A stretch of 64,000 nt of DNA from Mariannaea sp. PMI_226 (GCA_024336345.1 JANFOG010000021.1:1-64000); one strand, 5' to 3'. Shown: positions 45,737 through 58,685, numbered from the stretch's first letter. Program-made: numbers and translations. The notes: generated from the letters alone by a model not told the origin.

Positions 45737-47352
45737 TGCCAATAATCTACCTTCTACTTTAGTAACAGTTTTAGTTACGTTTTATATACACCTAGAAGTG
45801 CGAATACAACTGAAAGGCCCTACCTGGCATTGGGTGTTGTAATTAATTCATTCACCATAACCACCTAACTTGCCGCCATCTCCAATGGAAAAGATGTAAC
45901 TACAGTTATAAATTATTGACAAAAATACATGGCATAGGCTATCATATGTACCGATAATTTCAGTCGAGTACATAAAGCTCCATTATCTTTGGTTATATTG
46001 TTGAAAGAATCAAAGTCTCCCCCTCCGACCTCACGACCCTCATGCCATAACACAAACCCTAAGGAAGGCCTAGACGGTGGCGACCCCGTAAGTCTCAGGC
46101 TTATGTATCTGAAATAAAAATAGGTTGTTCACATTATTGAAACAAATAACTACTATCGATACAATAAGAACAACTTTTCCATCAACTGCACTCATTTTCC
46201 CCTGCGTAATCTAAGAACGGAGTGTGCGGAGTAAGAGGGGAGAGTATGATTGGATTATGAGACGTGAGATATCTGGGGATGCCGGAGAGGTGAAAGACCG
46301 AAAGTCGGAAAATCCTTGCTCTCGGCTGTATGGGAAGTCCTAGAGTGCGTGGGAAATGAGATTTCCAAGCTGTATGAGCTGAGATAGCTATCAGGGGGAG
46401 AGCAAAAGAATATTGTATGTACTACTGTACGTCCCATTCAGTTGGCCTTTACAGTGTACAGGACTCTTTATGGACACAAAAGAAGTGCTTGAAGTGGAAT
46501 ACTCGATGTTCAAAACGTAAATTTAGGAACTAAAATTGGACAAAATGATTATAGGTCCGGTTTAAATGTCAAATCTTTCCTTGGAGGCTACATTAGGGCG
46601 TCTCCTCCTATGTAGCTTTTGCCTCTGTTAGTGATTAATAAGATGGAGAGGCCAATGATGTACTTGTATTACAAAAGCTAAAAAATAGGAATTGGATATC
46701 TTCTTCACTAACCCTCTGATGAGGAAGATGCTATGCTTAATATACTATAGCACTAGAGGCATAAAGATACTGGGTGTTACATGCACATTAGTCCCACGGT
46801 GCGCTGGCACATACTATGCCTGAAACTTTTCAGCCTAGACTACACCAATGCACCCCTCAATTCCACTGCAAGTCACTCTAGTCCTATTGATAGATAGACT
46901 ACCCCGGGATTCCACATGTGGGAATGGATTTAATACTCAAGAGGTTTTCTTCTTTAATCTGCGCGAGCCTTACTTTTGGAGGTTGGGTGGTTCACTGACT
47001 ACCGCTCTCACTGCTCATTCCTCATGCGTTAGTTCCCATGCCTGGCATCGATCCCATCCTATGGCCGGCCCAGCGGCAAAGCCTTTCGCTATGGACTTCA
47101 CTCCAAACCTTATAGAGATATGAGATATCTATAGCCTCGGTACCAAAATGATTGATATAAAAGATTTTGCAAAGATGAAGCTTGCCGCGTTCGAGTATAC
47201 AGAGTTAATGACTACCTCATCTACTTCGCCTAGATATTTCATTCATGCCCTCAATATGTTAAGTTGTGCTATCCAGCAACGTATTGACTCCCAATAAGCC
47301 CGTAGAGCTAACGCTACCGAGCACTGTGCCAAAGACTCCCGTGTACTCATTC
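45737..47352. other. Gene-free interval
   Basis: AT-rich; no convincing coding frame. Both flanking genes end here (convergent). Confidence 0.55.
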
Positions 47353-48612
47353 CTAAGCCAAGGTCCCTTGATACTGGATACCATCTACCCAAACCGCCTT
47401 GATTTTCTTCGTGTCAGCGATATTGATGAGTGGATTACCATCAACGAGTAGAAGATCAGCTCTCCTGTTCGGAGCGATTGATCCACGATCAGGAAGAGAG
47501 TGGAGCTTCGCTGGCAGACTCGTAGCAGAAATTAAGGCCTGTAGTGGCGTGAGGCCAGCCTGCACTAAGTAGCCAAGCTCATCGTGTAGCCCAACACCAA
47601 AAGGGATAGCATACCCTGGCGGAAGTGCAGCGCTGACGAAAGAGTCCGTTCCCGCAAGAATCTGGACTCCAGCACGGAATAACATGGTAGTACTAATTTC
47701 ACCATTCGTATAGTTGGAGCCGTCTTGAGGCCGGCCAGGGATCTGTAAGAGATACTTGAATGCGTTTAGCGTCGGAGTGACAAATTGCTTCTGCTCTTTG
47801 ATCGTCTGAACCAGGGCGCTTGTGAGCGGAGAATCAATAGGAACATGTTGAATGCTATCTGTCTTCGAGGTAATGGCTTGCTGGTAGTTGGCGAGGTATG
47901 ATGCATGCGTAGTAGAGACATAGCCAGCCTTGTGAGTTTCCTCAACCAGGGCATTGAGTATGTCTTGGCTAGGGCCACCGGGCTCAGCGACCATCTTCAG
48001 AAATGCGGAGTGGTTGCCAAAAATGTTCTGAACAAACTGAGGAGCCTGAGCCGCGGAGGATATTGTGTCTTCGACAGGGGTGCTGAACAAGGTTGCGTGA
48101 GGACTGCCTGTACCGAACACTGCAAGGCCAGCAGAAACGAAAGAAGTCAGACCCGTCTGCTTGTACAGCGGTGCACAGATATCGTAGCTGAGGCAGGCCA
48201 TGCCTATAGCAGTTGTGACTCCATAACTAGTCAGGGCTTCCAGGTCGTCGATGGCACCGGGATGGCAATGAGAATCGATGAGGCCTGGAAGCAAGACACC
48301 GTTCTTCCCATCATAGACCTTGTATCCTGGAAGAGGCGGGGTGTTATTTGGTAAAACGGCCTGAATAATAGAGCCCTTCAACATGACACTGCCTTTCATC
48401 AACGTCGAAGTGCCCATGAAGATCCTAACATTTGTAATGGCAACCAGGCTGGTTGAGGCTGGTGGAGGTGTTCTATGTTGAATAGGTGCCGTCAACAAAC
48501 CGCGACGTACCAAACCGCCCATTATCTGACTATCAAAGATGCAAGCATAAGCTTGAGATGCCATGAGAAAGATCAAGCCCGCCACAATGTGGCTCAGACC
48601 TGGGGATACCAT
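47353..48612 (-). CDS. Secreted amidohydrolase (imidazolonepropionase-like), 419 aa
   Basis: A single intronless frame. An N-terminal hydrophobic signal (HIVAGLIFLMASQAYA) precedes a standard amidohydrolase: a beta-sandwich strand with ITNVRIFMGTSTLMKGSVML, the metal-binding HxH in VLLPGLIDSHCHPG, a His in STTHASYLANYQQA, a His in SIQHVPID and the catalytic Asp in ILAGTDSF. The C-terminal strand RRADLLLVDGNPLINI completes the sandwich. These proteins hydrolyse amide or lactam bonds; related secreted fungal members act on xenobiotic or mycotoxin-like amides, but the substrate here is unknown. All expected ligand motifs are present, so it should be active. Confidence 0.93.
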   Translation of the reverse strand: MVSPGLSHIVAGLIFLMASQAYACIFDSQIMGGLVRRGLLTAPIQHRTPPPASTSLVAITNVRIFMGTSTLMKGSVMLKGSIIQAVLPNNTPPLPGYKVYDGKNGVLLPGLIDSHCHPGAIDDLEALTSYGVTTAIGMACLSYDICAPLYKQTGLTSFVSAGLAVFGTGSPHATLFSTPVEDTISSAAQAPQFVQNIFGNHSAFLKMVAEPGGPSQDILNALVEETHKAGYVSTTHASYLANYQQAITSKTDSIQHVPIDSPLTSALVQTIKEQKQFVTPTLNAFKYLLQIPGRPQDGSNYTNGEISTTMLFRAGVQILAGTDSFVSAALPPGYAIPFGVGLHDELGYLVQAGLTPLQALISATSLPAKLHSLPDRGSIAPNRRADLLLVDGNPLINIADTKKIKAVWVDGIQYQGTLA

Positions 48613-51600
48613 GGTGAGTGCTGTAGTAGTATTTAGTTAGATAGAACGTACTAGGGATACCAACTTGTCTGAGAACTATATCAGTCTTTTATTTCACCAA
48701 AGGATAGAGCATGCATTTCCTTTTATAAGTTTACAGACAGCAACAATGCTAACCTGTATACGGATAATCGGCACAGAGTGTTTCCATGAGGTTATTAGAT
48801 CCTGGTCTGTAGTTTTCAAAACAACGATTTGGCCATGAACGACGCGGCCCCTGTTCCAAACCGCTGCCCAAGTTTCAGAACTAGTTTGGACTCTGCGGGG
48901 ACTACGGCCTGGGACTATTGATCTAGAATGCCAACTTTTACTACTTTTCAGCAAGTTGGTGCCACATCAATGCAGTCTGGGGAATTTGTTTGTGGGGTCT
49001 GGGGAAAGATGGCGGGGAAAGCCACTGTCCCCCGCATGGAACTCCATCCGAAGGAACAGTAATTTAACCTCAATCCTTCTCAGTTCCTTTATGCGAGCAT
49101 TACCTGCTATTCTGTGAACCATGCCTCTCGAGCACAAAGCAACGTGCAATTGCTTGATTCTGTATATAATTATTAACCTTAACACCTGACCAATACCCTA
49201 TTTCCTCCCCCCGTTCTTAGAGTTTTTTCATCAAGAACTTGAGAGGATTTTCTTACTTATTTTCATTTTTATTGTTTCTCTAGCTTCTTATGTTACGGTA
49301 TCTCCGAATATTTTATCCGAGGTGAATGTATTTCCTCGATGGGATGGTCATATATAGCCGGAAGTCTGCAGCTCAAGTGGTATCTTATGTAGTTCTATTC
49401 ACTTGCATCGGCCATTGGGTCTAAGGACAACTCAACGGGCTGATTTTGGGCAGTCCTTTCTGCATGGCTCATCGAGGAAAGCGGCAAGTTAGCTATGGTT
49501 AAGTCCCACATTAGGAACCCCTGGAAAGCAAGGCCCCGCAACTCTCCCAGATGATCCGGTATGTCACAGGAGCAATGCTTTGCTAGGTAAAGACATGTTC
49601 TTGAGTAGATTGGTGACAAGGATGCTGGGATTAATTCAGTGGTATCAGACAGATGGAGAATAAAAGCCATTCGGCGATGGCGCATAGTAGATGATTTGTA
49701 GAGACGAAACCATAACTGTGGAAGACATACGAATGATATGAAGATGGAGAGCATGAGAAGGACAGTTCATGAATATTATCATAAGTACCTGAGTTGAAAT
49801 AGAAGCTTACTTAGAAAGAACACCAGGCGAGGATAAAAGGCATTGCCATTTGCAGTAGATATATCTTGCCAGGAGCTTAGTGCAAGCCAAAAAAAATCCG
49901 CACGTTGTCTGCTCTGAGGCTGAAACATTGCTATGAATACTTAACATTGAGAGTCAACCAGGCTGGTACCGATAAACCTGTATATATTGACGGTACCCTC
50001 GCCGATGGCATAGTACGGTTCAAAATCGATGTGACCAAAGTTATGTAGTAACCTAACCTCTTCAACGTCAAAGCACAAATATCAAGACTACTTGATAACT
50101 AGTGGTCTAATCAAGGGAAAATATGGCTTTTTGTCACACCAACGAAGATTAGAGTAATGTTGACCCTTCATATCGATTAGCTTTGCAGGAGAGTGTGGAC
50201 GAGAAGGATGTTGGGTAACTAGATATTAATGAGCTATGAGAAAGCTAACTAAGCTATTATCGACCTAGGTAGCATTGGTTCTCTCGCAATCGAGCATATT
50301 ATCTGTAGGAAGATGGCTCCCCAAATAAGTACAAATTCGTCGTCCTGTTATCAAGGCATTGAAGGGCTCGAAGGCTGCGAGATCGACAGTCCTGCCGATC
50401 TGCAGTGCCACAAGGATGTACTGAAGAATCATGACACCATGTCACCGTCTCCATTTAAAACAGCCAATCAGAGGGAAATATAGTATATTATAGCTTGGTA
50501 TGTAGCAGAATTCAATTAACCAATCCACGAGGTCACTTCCATCAAGGCTTGCGATCAGGTCGGCAGTGAATTTCTCAGTATTCTGTGCCACCCTCGACTG
50601 CCACAGTAGAATCTAGCGTCAGAAATGGCCAGTGTTCTATTAGGGCTCGGTGCCTTGAAGAAACTAGAGAGAGCCAATAACGAACTCACTGTGAGTCTTC
50701 GGGCGGCGGGCGCCTTGGTACCCAAGAGACCCTCATTGATTATCATGTGCTATAATGAATGTCAATAGTTCAGCGGCCCTGCATCCTGGCTGTTGGTTTG
50801 CTACGCTGCTCTGCTAGACTTTATGTCACAAGTTAGACCACACAACTAGGTGTGAGAGACTTTTTATCGAGCGAAATAAAGGTCTTCGAGGGAGGTATTG
50901 CCTAAATTTCAATCCAAAAGACTTGACATTGTCAGATAGTCCTCTTTCAAGAAATTCATCACAATTGTTATGCTGACTGAGCGGGTCAGTGTCAGGTATT
51001 TAGTCGATGCCTTGCGCCGAGGAAGTCATCCGAGAGCCGACATCGCCAGCTACGATAGTCCCCCGCGTTTTGGCTCCTCCTGTACGTTTGATCAGCCTCC
51101 TCTGAGCCGTAGAGTCTCTGTGCGTTTGAGATTTTTCGGAAAGCCAACGGGTTTTGTAGACAAGAAGGAGCGTCATGCGAAAATCCGTAAAAATCACTGC
51201 AAACGGGAAGTGATAATTAGATCCGCGATGAATGAGTGGCACAGGCGAACCAGGCTAGAGGAAGAAAGGGGGGACCGCGGCGGCATATAAACCTTTCTTC
51301 ACTTTGTTGCAAAAAGCGAAATCCGGAGAAAGGATAGAACAGTCAAACTAAATTCTGTACTCCTGTATTCTGGAGGCATTATGAGCCACCTAACCAAGGT
51401 ACTTATATTGCTTCGTACTACCTCACCACCCAACTTCCCCACACACGCTTACTCCTGAGCATGTGGAGCATCTCCACATCACACTTCCCGGGCCGAATTC
51501 AAACGGTCTAGTAAGTAAGTTCCCCGGGTTTTGCTAACTGAACAAAAACGTAGAACGGCTAGCCTTCCCACCATTTTCACCAGCTACTTACTCCAGGGGC

Positions 51601-52730
51601 TTGAGGTGTTTTCTTAGGTGCTCACATGAATGGCCCCGCAAAGTGCTTGGTTGCGGGGCCAAATATCTTAACTCCTGGTTGTGGGGCAACATCGGTCTGC
51701 CGAAGTTCGCGGTACTATATTTTTTTGCGGGACCCGGATCTTTGAATAAAAGATACCAACCGGAATAGGTGTGCCCTTCCTAGCCAGGGGGGAAGGGGGG
51801 GACGTTGGGGATCATATACCCTATATAATCGCCTCGGCTAGTCAGGTAGGCCAACAGATGCCACTCCTTGTAACCCCTACGTTCCTTGACAATAGTAAAA
51901 TCTTTGCCACATACTGATCGTGTGGCATTAGGCCCTGATCGGCGACGATGGGCTGAGAACCTGGACAGCCGTACACTTGTACAACTGATGTTATGCTGGG
52001 TGCCTTTTCCAATCAGATACGAATTCATGTATATGAAAGAAAAGTTCAAACATGTCTAGTACAGAACAATCTCAAACCCTCTAAACTTCAGCCCATTTAA
52101 GCAATGTACCAGCAGGCATTGTACAGAATATACCAAAAATTGCCTGAGTTTTCGCTTAAATAACCATTTTAATCATATTTCTAGCAGACTAGTAAGAGTC
52201 TGGCTAAAACGTGGGCAGACTCTCGGCCTGCTACACACTTTACGGAGAAGTCAATTACCACAAGTCACGCCAAATTATGCCCGCAGATGTTTTAGAAAGA
52301 AACCTAGCGTTCTCAGTGCGGTGTCACCGATCGGGGCCTTAAGAAGCTCACCTCCTCCCCACATGGCTCGGGTCCAGCCCCTTTGGTAGATACTGACACG
52401 ATCATCTCACACTCATTGGCAAAGTCGGGAGAACCGGCCCCACGATGCACCTTTATGCGCCGATACTTGAGAGAGTGAAGACTCACGAGCGAAGAATGAA
52501 TTCAATCAGGACTGCAGTACGTATTCCTAAGTTTGTCAGAAGCACATATGGAGAAAATGCGTCCACTCTTTATTCCTAGCCTATGAAGCTGTCGCGTCAG
52601 TTCAAGTCCTGATAAGTACAGGGAACGACCAGACAACTCAGAACGCTGCATTTCTCTCAACTAGCCTTCATCCCATGCGACACCCTTACTTTTATCTAGG
52701 AAGAACCTTGATTAATTGTCGTGAATAGGG
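48613..52730. other. Long gene-poor interval (4.1 kb)
   Basis: I find no conserved domain on either strand. Small frames such as 50313 onward (MAPQISTNSSSCYQGIEGLE...) and 50624-50767 (MASVLLGLGALKKLERANNE...) are too short to support. A perfect inverted repeat sits at 51631-51661. Confidence 0.5.
51631..51661. repeat. Perfect 11-bp inverted repeat, 9-bp spacer
   Basis: Arms TGGCCCCGCAA and TTGCGGGGCCA are exact reverse complements. It stands alone in AT-rich, gene-free DNA; it is GC-rich and could be a hairpin, a regulatory palindrome or a transposon footprint. Confidence 0.75.
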
Positions 52731-53918
52731 TGATGCCGAGTACGCCGAGCCATCTACGGTCCCCCAAATACTCGCTGGCACTATCATACCTATGGTCTTG
52801 TCGTCGCTATTCGTATTTGCGCGCTTGTACACTCGAGGGATTCTCACACGTAGCTGGGGAATTGATGACACCTTGATAACAATCTCCTGGGTTTGTACCT
52901 TTTTTTGGTGTTATGATTCTGTCCTGACATGTTGTCTATATTTAGTTTGGGGCCATTGCCTTGTCTATTTTGAACTGCATTTGTGTTACATATGGCATGG
53001 GCAGTCATCAATACCTTCAAAATGCTGCAGAAGCGGTAACTACCGCTTGGTTGTCGTACGCCTTACGCCTTATTTACCAGCTTGTTCTTGGTACTACCAA
53101 GCTTGGCATCTGCATGTTTTATCTCCGTGTTTTCCAAGATCGCACAAGTCAGATCTTGGTATTCTCCATGATCGGATTCATATGTCTTTTCACAGTGCCG
53201 TTGGAGATCTATGTTGCTTTACGCTGTCGAGAAGTGGACCCTCTTGTGAGCAACAGTCTAACATGCGTTCATAATACACCCGATCTCTATCTGTTTGCAA
53301 TTTGCAGTATTATCTCTGATGCTCTGCTGGTTATATTTGTTATTCCGCGAGTTCGTGAGTTGTCTGACTAATTGCATTGATTCGCAGAAAATTGTTGACC
53401 CGCCACATAGTCCCTCTTCAACTGGAGTTAAAACAGAAGGTTGCTTTGCTAGCAGTCCTGTGCTTAAGCCTGCTTGTTATTACAGCAGCGATTGCTCGCC
53501 TTATCGAGGTGACCCAGTTCAACAATAGTCGAGACCATACATGTGAGTGTTTTGTCACGCTTTTCTGTCTCTACGTGCGATAGTATAGTGCTTCTGAGCT
53601 AAGACTATCCTAGTGAATAGTTTCCGTATTACGACATGGAGCGCATTGGAGATCGACACGGGGCTTTTTTGCGCGTCTGCACCAGCCCTGAAGCCTCTGG
53701 TACGAAAGTGGAGCAAAAGTTCCTCGTCATCTAATAGCTATACGAGATCGAATATGCATCAACGTCAACAAGATCATGTGGCCGTTACAAGAAGCCGCGG
53801 AGGTGTCTACCATGGTAGCTCCCAGATTGAGGAAAGCTATGAAATGGACAGCCAGGAGTGCCTGCAGACACCTGCAAACATCTTGACTACCAAAACAAAG
53901 TTAAGAGACACAATCTGA
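52731..53918 (+). CDS. SAT4-family rhodopsin-like membrane protein, second copy, gene model uncertain
   Basis: Coding blocks: from an acceptor near 52730 (or Met 52792) to 52890, then 52946 to about 53354, about 53388-53542 and 53614-53918. Family marks are LAGTIIPMVLSSLFVFARLY then SWGIDDTLI, LSILNCICVTYGMG, TTKLGICMFYLRVFQDR, a Cys-containing loop (SLTCVHNTPDLYLFAICSII) and WSALEIDTGLFCASAPALKP, then a Ser-rich cytosolic tail. The first-exon start is unresolved because a stop lies just upstream at about 52730. The obvious GTGAGT donor at 53355 puts the next exon out of frame; only a GC donor at 53347 or a one-base indel restores it. Either a noncanonical intron or early decay is possible. 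It resembles the gene at 28380 in family but not in close detail. Confidence 0.75.
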
Positions 53919-55200
53919 CATCAGAAAGTGGTGAGCTATGAGTCCAATTGACAGTCGACTTCGACCTGGACTTCAATAATCTTTACTGGAATAAGGCCGA
54001 ACTGTGACGTGGTTGCTGAACGAGCCGCGCGCATGCAACACTTCCTTCTCGCAACGACTATACAAAAAGGCCTTCATACTATGCGAAATCAACTAATCTT
54101 CATTGCTATCCTCTTTATTTGATAGTTCTATATCAATCTAACAAGCTGGCGTATTATGTATAAACTGACCGCATACAATACATCGCTGCTTTTGTCTTAC
54201 GCTCTTATTTGATTTGCTCTTTCACATTATTCCCGGCCTAAATGGCTTGTCCATCAACAATTTTCGTGTTGCTGCCTGGGCCTCATTGCGTTTTTTGGGT
54301 CCCGTGTTTTTTACTTGTGCTGTATTCACTTCTCGAAGTTAGTTCTGTTGAACAATAGGCTGTCTCTACTAGTTAAACAAGCAGATTTGACGCAATTGCT
54401 GAATTACGATAACGCACTGATACCAAACGCAAACTATCAATTATCCGAAGGTATTGAATCTCCAAGACTTTCAAGTACACAGAAGCTGGAAAACCAACGA
54501 AAATTCTAAAATCGCTCTTAAATGTACGACTGATCTGAAACGTGCCCAAGGGTCGCTGAGCTCTAGAGGTAAAACGCCGCCACTGACCGTGGAAGAAATT
54601 GTGTCATTCGATAATGGTGCAGCTACGGAGTCGCAAATGGTCATTAGTCTATCGAAGTCAACAGTCTTATTTGTTGATACAGACGATGGGAAAGCCGTGG
54701 TGTTCGAAATGTTCGTTGGGCTATGTCTGAAATCCACATTGGAAAGTTTGGAATTCAAAACTACTTAACCACACGATCAACACACTGTGGAGGCAACGCG
54801 CCAAGATCATATCTGATCCCTTCGAGATTCGCCACGCGTTTTCCCCAACGATCGAATAGGAGGAGTCATTATCAATCAGATAGATTGCGGTCCAAGGCGT
54901 AACATGCACTGGGTAGCCAAAACACTGAATTCGCCACCATTCTTCGCATCGAAATAGATGAAAGAATTTAACTCTGTTGCAAAAGAAAATGACTCAAATG
55001 TCTATATCACTCAAAATATTGTGAGGATAATATTTTGAGTTGAAAAACACGATATGCCAATAGAAAGAGAAATGTACTTGTATACATAAACCATACTCAT
55101 ACTTTAATATAATTAATCTAAGTAAATTCAAGTAAAATTTTGTTAGAACGTCGATTGAATAGTAAGTCAGTGCGCAAGTAACCATTTAGGGGTAGTAGTA
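53919..55200. other. Gene-free interval
   Basis: Short frames (for example 54454-54768) without recognisable domains; AT-rich toward 55100. Confidence 0.5.
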
Positions 55201-57059
55201 TCACTCAAGCCTATTCAGAACCTCCCCAGGGAACAAGCCGTGGGAAATTCTCTGTAATTTTCCATTTACAACACCTAAAATCAACTCATCATAGCCATCT
55301 GCAAAGCCAACACTCTCCCACGACTCACACTCTTGCATAAACATGCTCTTACCCTCTCTGGCAGGACCCTGGTCTGCGTAAGGAAGGTAATCAAGAACAG
55401 CGCGATACGAGAATTGAGCTGTGGGCTTGGGCGTGTAGAGAGCCGAAATTGAGTCTTTCGAGGTCAAGCCAGTGTGGTAGATGCGGACCTTGAAAGGGTC
55501 AGTGGCGGCGAGGGAAAGCGGGGCGCCTAGCAAGATGCGTGCGTCACTATTGTTGAAGTAGAAGCTCTCTAGGCCAAGACCCGCAAAGCCCTCATCCACG
55601 GTGAGCGTTAGATTTGTTCCTGGCATTGTGGGATGAGAGAAGGTGCCGGCATAGTTCTTCTTCGCGTTTTCGAAGGCAGCGTGCTCAGCTGCAGGGAGGA
55701 AAATGTCCCCAACCAAGTCGCGGAGAGTGTAACGATCGGGAATTGCGTTGGGGCCAGCAGCCATGATGGAATAGCCAATGCCATGATCTGGATCAAGTGC
55801 TAAGACACCACTGTACGCCGTGTTGCCACCGAGCTTTGTGTACAAGTCCAGCGTACGAGTTCGGTTTGACTTCGGAGTGACAGGAAGGGCTAGGCGGTGG
55901 ATTTCCCATGGAGCGCCCACTGCGAACGTGAGGGATGTTGTGTGGCCAAGCGGCTTGAACCAACGGCGACTTTCAGAGGGGGTGAGGAGTTCGGAGTTCA
56001 GGATAGAAAGGCCTAACTTGCGGAGGTCGGCACCGTTAGTGTAGACTCCTCCGGTACTGCGTTTGTTAGTAACTTGAAGCGAGTTTGTTGGGCAACAGAA
56101 GAACCTACGAGGCGGCAATCTGGTTGTCAACCCCCCAAGAGGAGTAATTTATGCCTCCGGGAACAACAATTGCATTAAGGTGTTTGTTATGAGGCGCGAC
56201 GGAGCTGGTGCTGTTAAGTCCCAGAGGCTTGGCCAAAGCAACCTGGAGCGCATCGTTATACGGTTTACCAGTGAGACGCTCAAGCACGCGGCCAAGGATG
56301 GCGAAGCCACCATCCGAGTACAGGGGATTTTGGAAGGGTGGTTCTGTGGGGTGCTTTTCATCACGCATTGTCTCGAGGAAAGCTTGTAAATGTCAGTCCG
56401 GGTGAGGACATCTTCGAAGGGGCATATGACAAACCTGGAATAGAGCATTCGCCGGGTTTATTTCCACAGTCAAATGCGGCCAGAGCTGGCAATAGTCAGC
56501 ATGCGTTCAACTACAGTCATGAATCAAAATACTTACGAACGCCACCTGAACCACCTTGCTGACTTGCAAGCGCTCCAACAGTGACATCTGTCCAATTGAC
56601 TCTCTCAATGGGATTAGTAGACGCGTTACCAGCTAGTTCCGGGAGATACTTGGTAACCGGGTCATTGAAGACCTTCATACCCGCTGTGGCCAGAATCGCA
56701 TATACAGTCCAAACCTTGGACACGCTGCCAATACGTGATATTGTCTTGTCTCCAAGTTTTCCCCCAATGACGCTGTCCTTGCCATCGTTGCCAACGTAGT
56801 AGTGTTGGAACACAGACGAGTTGCTGACGGTGGAAAAGACGTCAATGGCAAAGATGGAAGTGGACTTGTTGAGTGAGCCTACACTGAACTCTTCGGCGAG
56901 AGCCTTGGGAAAGGCAGAAATCGCTTTTTGAAAAGCATCAGAATAGCGAACGTCAACGCCAGAAGGAAATGAAGGACCAAAAAGCGGACAATCTGCTGTT
57001 GGTGCGGCAGAGGAACTCATGGAAAGTGCCAAGAGCGGCAACAATGTTTTGGTATACAT
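55201..57059 (-). CDS. Secreted serine beta-lactamase-like hydrolase (class C / LACTB type), 567 aa
   Basis: Four exons: 57059-56537, 56485-56435, 56382-56109 and 56056-55201; all GT-AG, 1704 nt in frame. A signal peptide (TLLPLLALSMSSSAAP) is followed by the catalytic motif S-V-S-K (SRIGSVSKVWTVYAIL), the S-x-x-K nucleophile pair. The small exon 2 restores AAFDCGNKPGECSIP; exon 3 carries NPLYSDGGFAILGRVLERLT with the Tyr of the Y-x-N-like motif (YSD here). The C-terminal domain (YAGTFSHP onward) is the lipocalin-like extension seen in fungal members. Some fungal relatives act as ester or lactone hydrolases or thioesterase-like release enzymes; substrate here unknown. Compare the truncated relative at 16424. 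Confidence 0.92.
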
Positions 57060-57889
57060 TGTGATGGCAAGAAAAGGTAAAAAGTATGATACCACGAGTG
57101 CTGCCAAGGAAAAATAGATGATGTTTACTACTGAAAAATTTGAGAGGAGGATTCCGCCTTCTCTTATACCGAGTACATTTGATGGTATCTCATCGCTCAA
57201 AAGCCTACTTTTGCATTTGCATCATCGCCCTAAAGTTGGCTAGGCGTGTAATCGTACTGCCCCTAACAATGCTGACGATCAGTTCCCGAATAAGGAGACA
57301 TGCGCCGCTGGACTGGCTGGCACCAATCGGGAAATGAGAAGCACTGGCCACGACGGTGCCAGTGAAATTCCAGTCAGGGTTGAGAAGAGACGAAGCGAAA
57401 CAAGGCGATAGGGAGCTTACAAGGGCTGTCACACCAAATATTTGTTTCTAATTGGCTCTGTTCGCTCCGAGTCCGAGCTGTTGTGTATCGTCATCCACCC
57501 AGGTCAACCTTGCTAATTCCCTAATTGGGTCATATATGGCGCTCATCCAATCACGGCATGTAAACATAACCAGCCAAAGTCACACCGTGCGTCTACTTCA
57601 CAAGCAACCCAGCAGCAACCCAGCAGCAACCCAGCAGCTTGTTTTTAGAACGCACTGTGTCAGCATGACGAGTTATTTGAATAGCACAAAGTGGTGAAAA
57701 GGATTGCTGCGCCACCATGAACCTTTTCCGACAAAGCCCGACGTTCAATTTCTAAGCTTATATTCTTCTACATGATTGATAACGAACAAACAGCATTCAA
57801 GAGATTCACCTTACTGATTGGCTTCAGTGAAGCAATTGCTGCTGGGTTCGTTTGATGATCCCAAAAAAGACTGTGACACAGCCCGGCAG
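57060..57889. other. Interval between divergent genes
   Basis: Promoters of the two flanking secreted-protein genes. A short 11-bp tandem repeat (CCCAGCAGCAA, three units) occurs at about 57605-57640. No gene. Confidence 0.6.
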
Positions 57890-58685
57890 ATGCATATCCA
57901 CATGTTACAAACGGCGCTGCTCGCTGCTGGGACTCTTGCAGCACCTCAAACAAGAGCCCTCATCTACCGCGGACCTGCGGCATGTGACGGCTGCCCTGAA
58001 GCCATAGCGCATTTGCTGCAGACGTCGAATCGAAAAGTGAAAGTTACTTTCGCCGGACCCGATGAAGAGACCAAAATCAATGCCGACACACTCAGCAACT
58101 TTGATCTTTATGCCCAAGCTGGGGGTCCAGGTATATGCTCTTGATGCGGCCAGAATTCGGGTCGGTTCTTACAATTACGCAGATCTAGATGACGCTTGGG
58201 AGGAATTGAAATCGTTCACAAAAGTGATTCAGGAATTTGTCTCGAATGGTGGTCGTTATCTGGGCTTCTGTCTTGGCGCTTATCTGGCCGGCCACTCACC
58301 TGGCTTCCAGTTACTTCCACATGGTATAGATGTGGACTCTGAGATTGAACAACCCAAATCGCAAGTCAAATCGGCCAAAGACACCGTCACGCAAGTTGAC
58401 TGGCGCTTTACTACAGGGCCAAATGCCGGCCAGACACAAAATAGTCGATGGTTATATTTCCAAGAGGGCGCTGTAGTCACAGGCCTGAATAGATCTGACG
58501 AGAGGGTTTTGGCTCGTTATTCTAGTAATGGCGATGTTGCCGCTACATTGACGCCATTCGGGAAGGGATGGGTAGGCCTCGTAGGCCCGCATCCGGAGGC
58601 AACAAAGGATTGGTGTAAGTGGTATCTGTTGGATTACACATCACAGAGTACTAACTCAAATATTAAGATTCCGAGTATCACATAA
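57890..58685 (+). CDS. Secreted BPL_N / GATase1-like protein, 245 aa
   Basis: Exons 57890-58130 and 58189-58685, joined over a 58-nt GT-AG intron to give GGPGDDAWEELKSFTK. A signal peptide (MLQTALLAAGTLAAP) starts the protein. RALIYRGPAACDGCPEAIAH and LYAQAGGPG form the first strands, and FVSNGGRYLGFCLGAYLAG contains a nucleophile-elbow Cys like that of class I glutamine amidotransferases. This is the domain named for the N-terminus of biotin-protein ligases, here without any ligase. Free-standing secreted fungal versions are common but uncharacterised. The fold is distantly related to the DJ-1-like proteins at 11-13.8 kb. Confidence 0.85.

Noticed and set aside
50313..50767. Two short frames (MAPQISTNSSS... 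and MASVLLGLGAL...) as small genes
   Set aside because: Under 60 codons each, no signal peptide, no recognised motif and no supporting splice sites; left as part of the gene-poor interval.
54454..54768. Overlapping plus/minus frames at 54.45-54.77 kb as genes
   Set aside because: No domain, no splice context and similar openness on both strands; composition gives no support.
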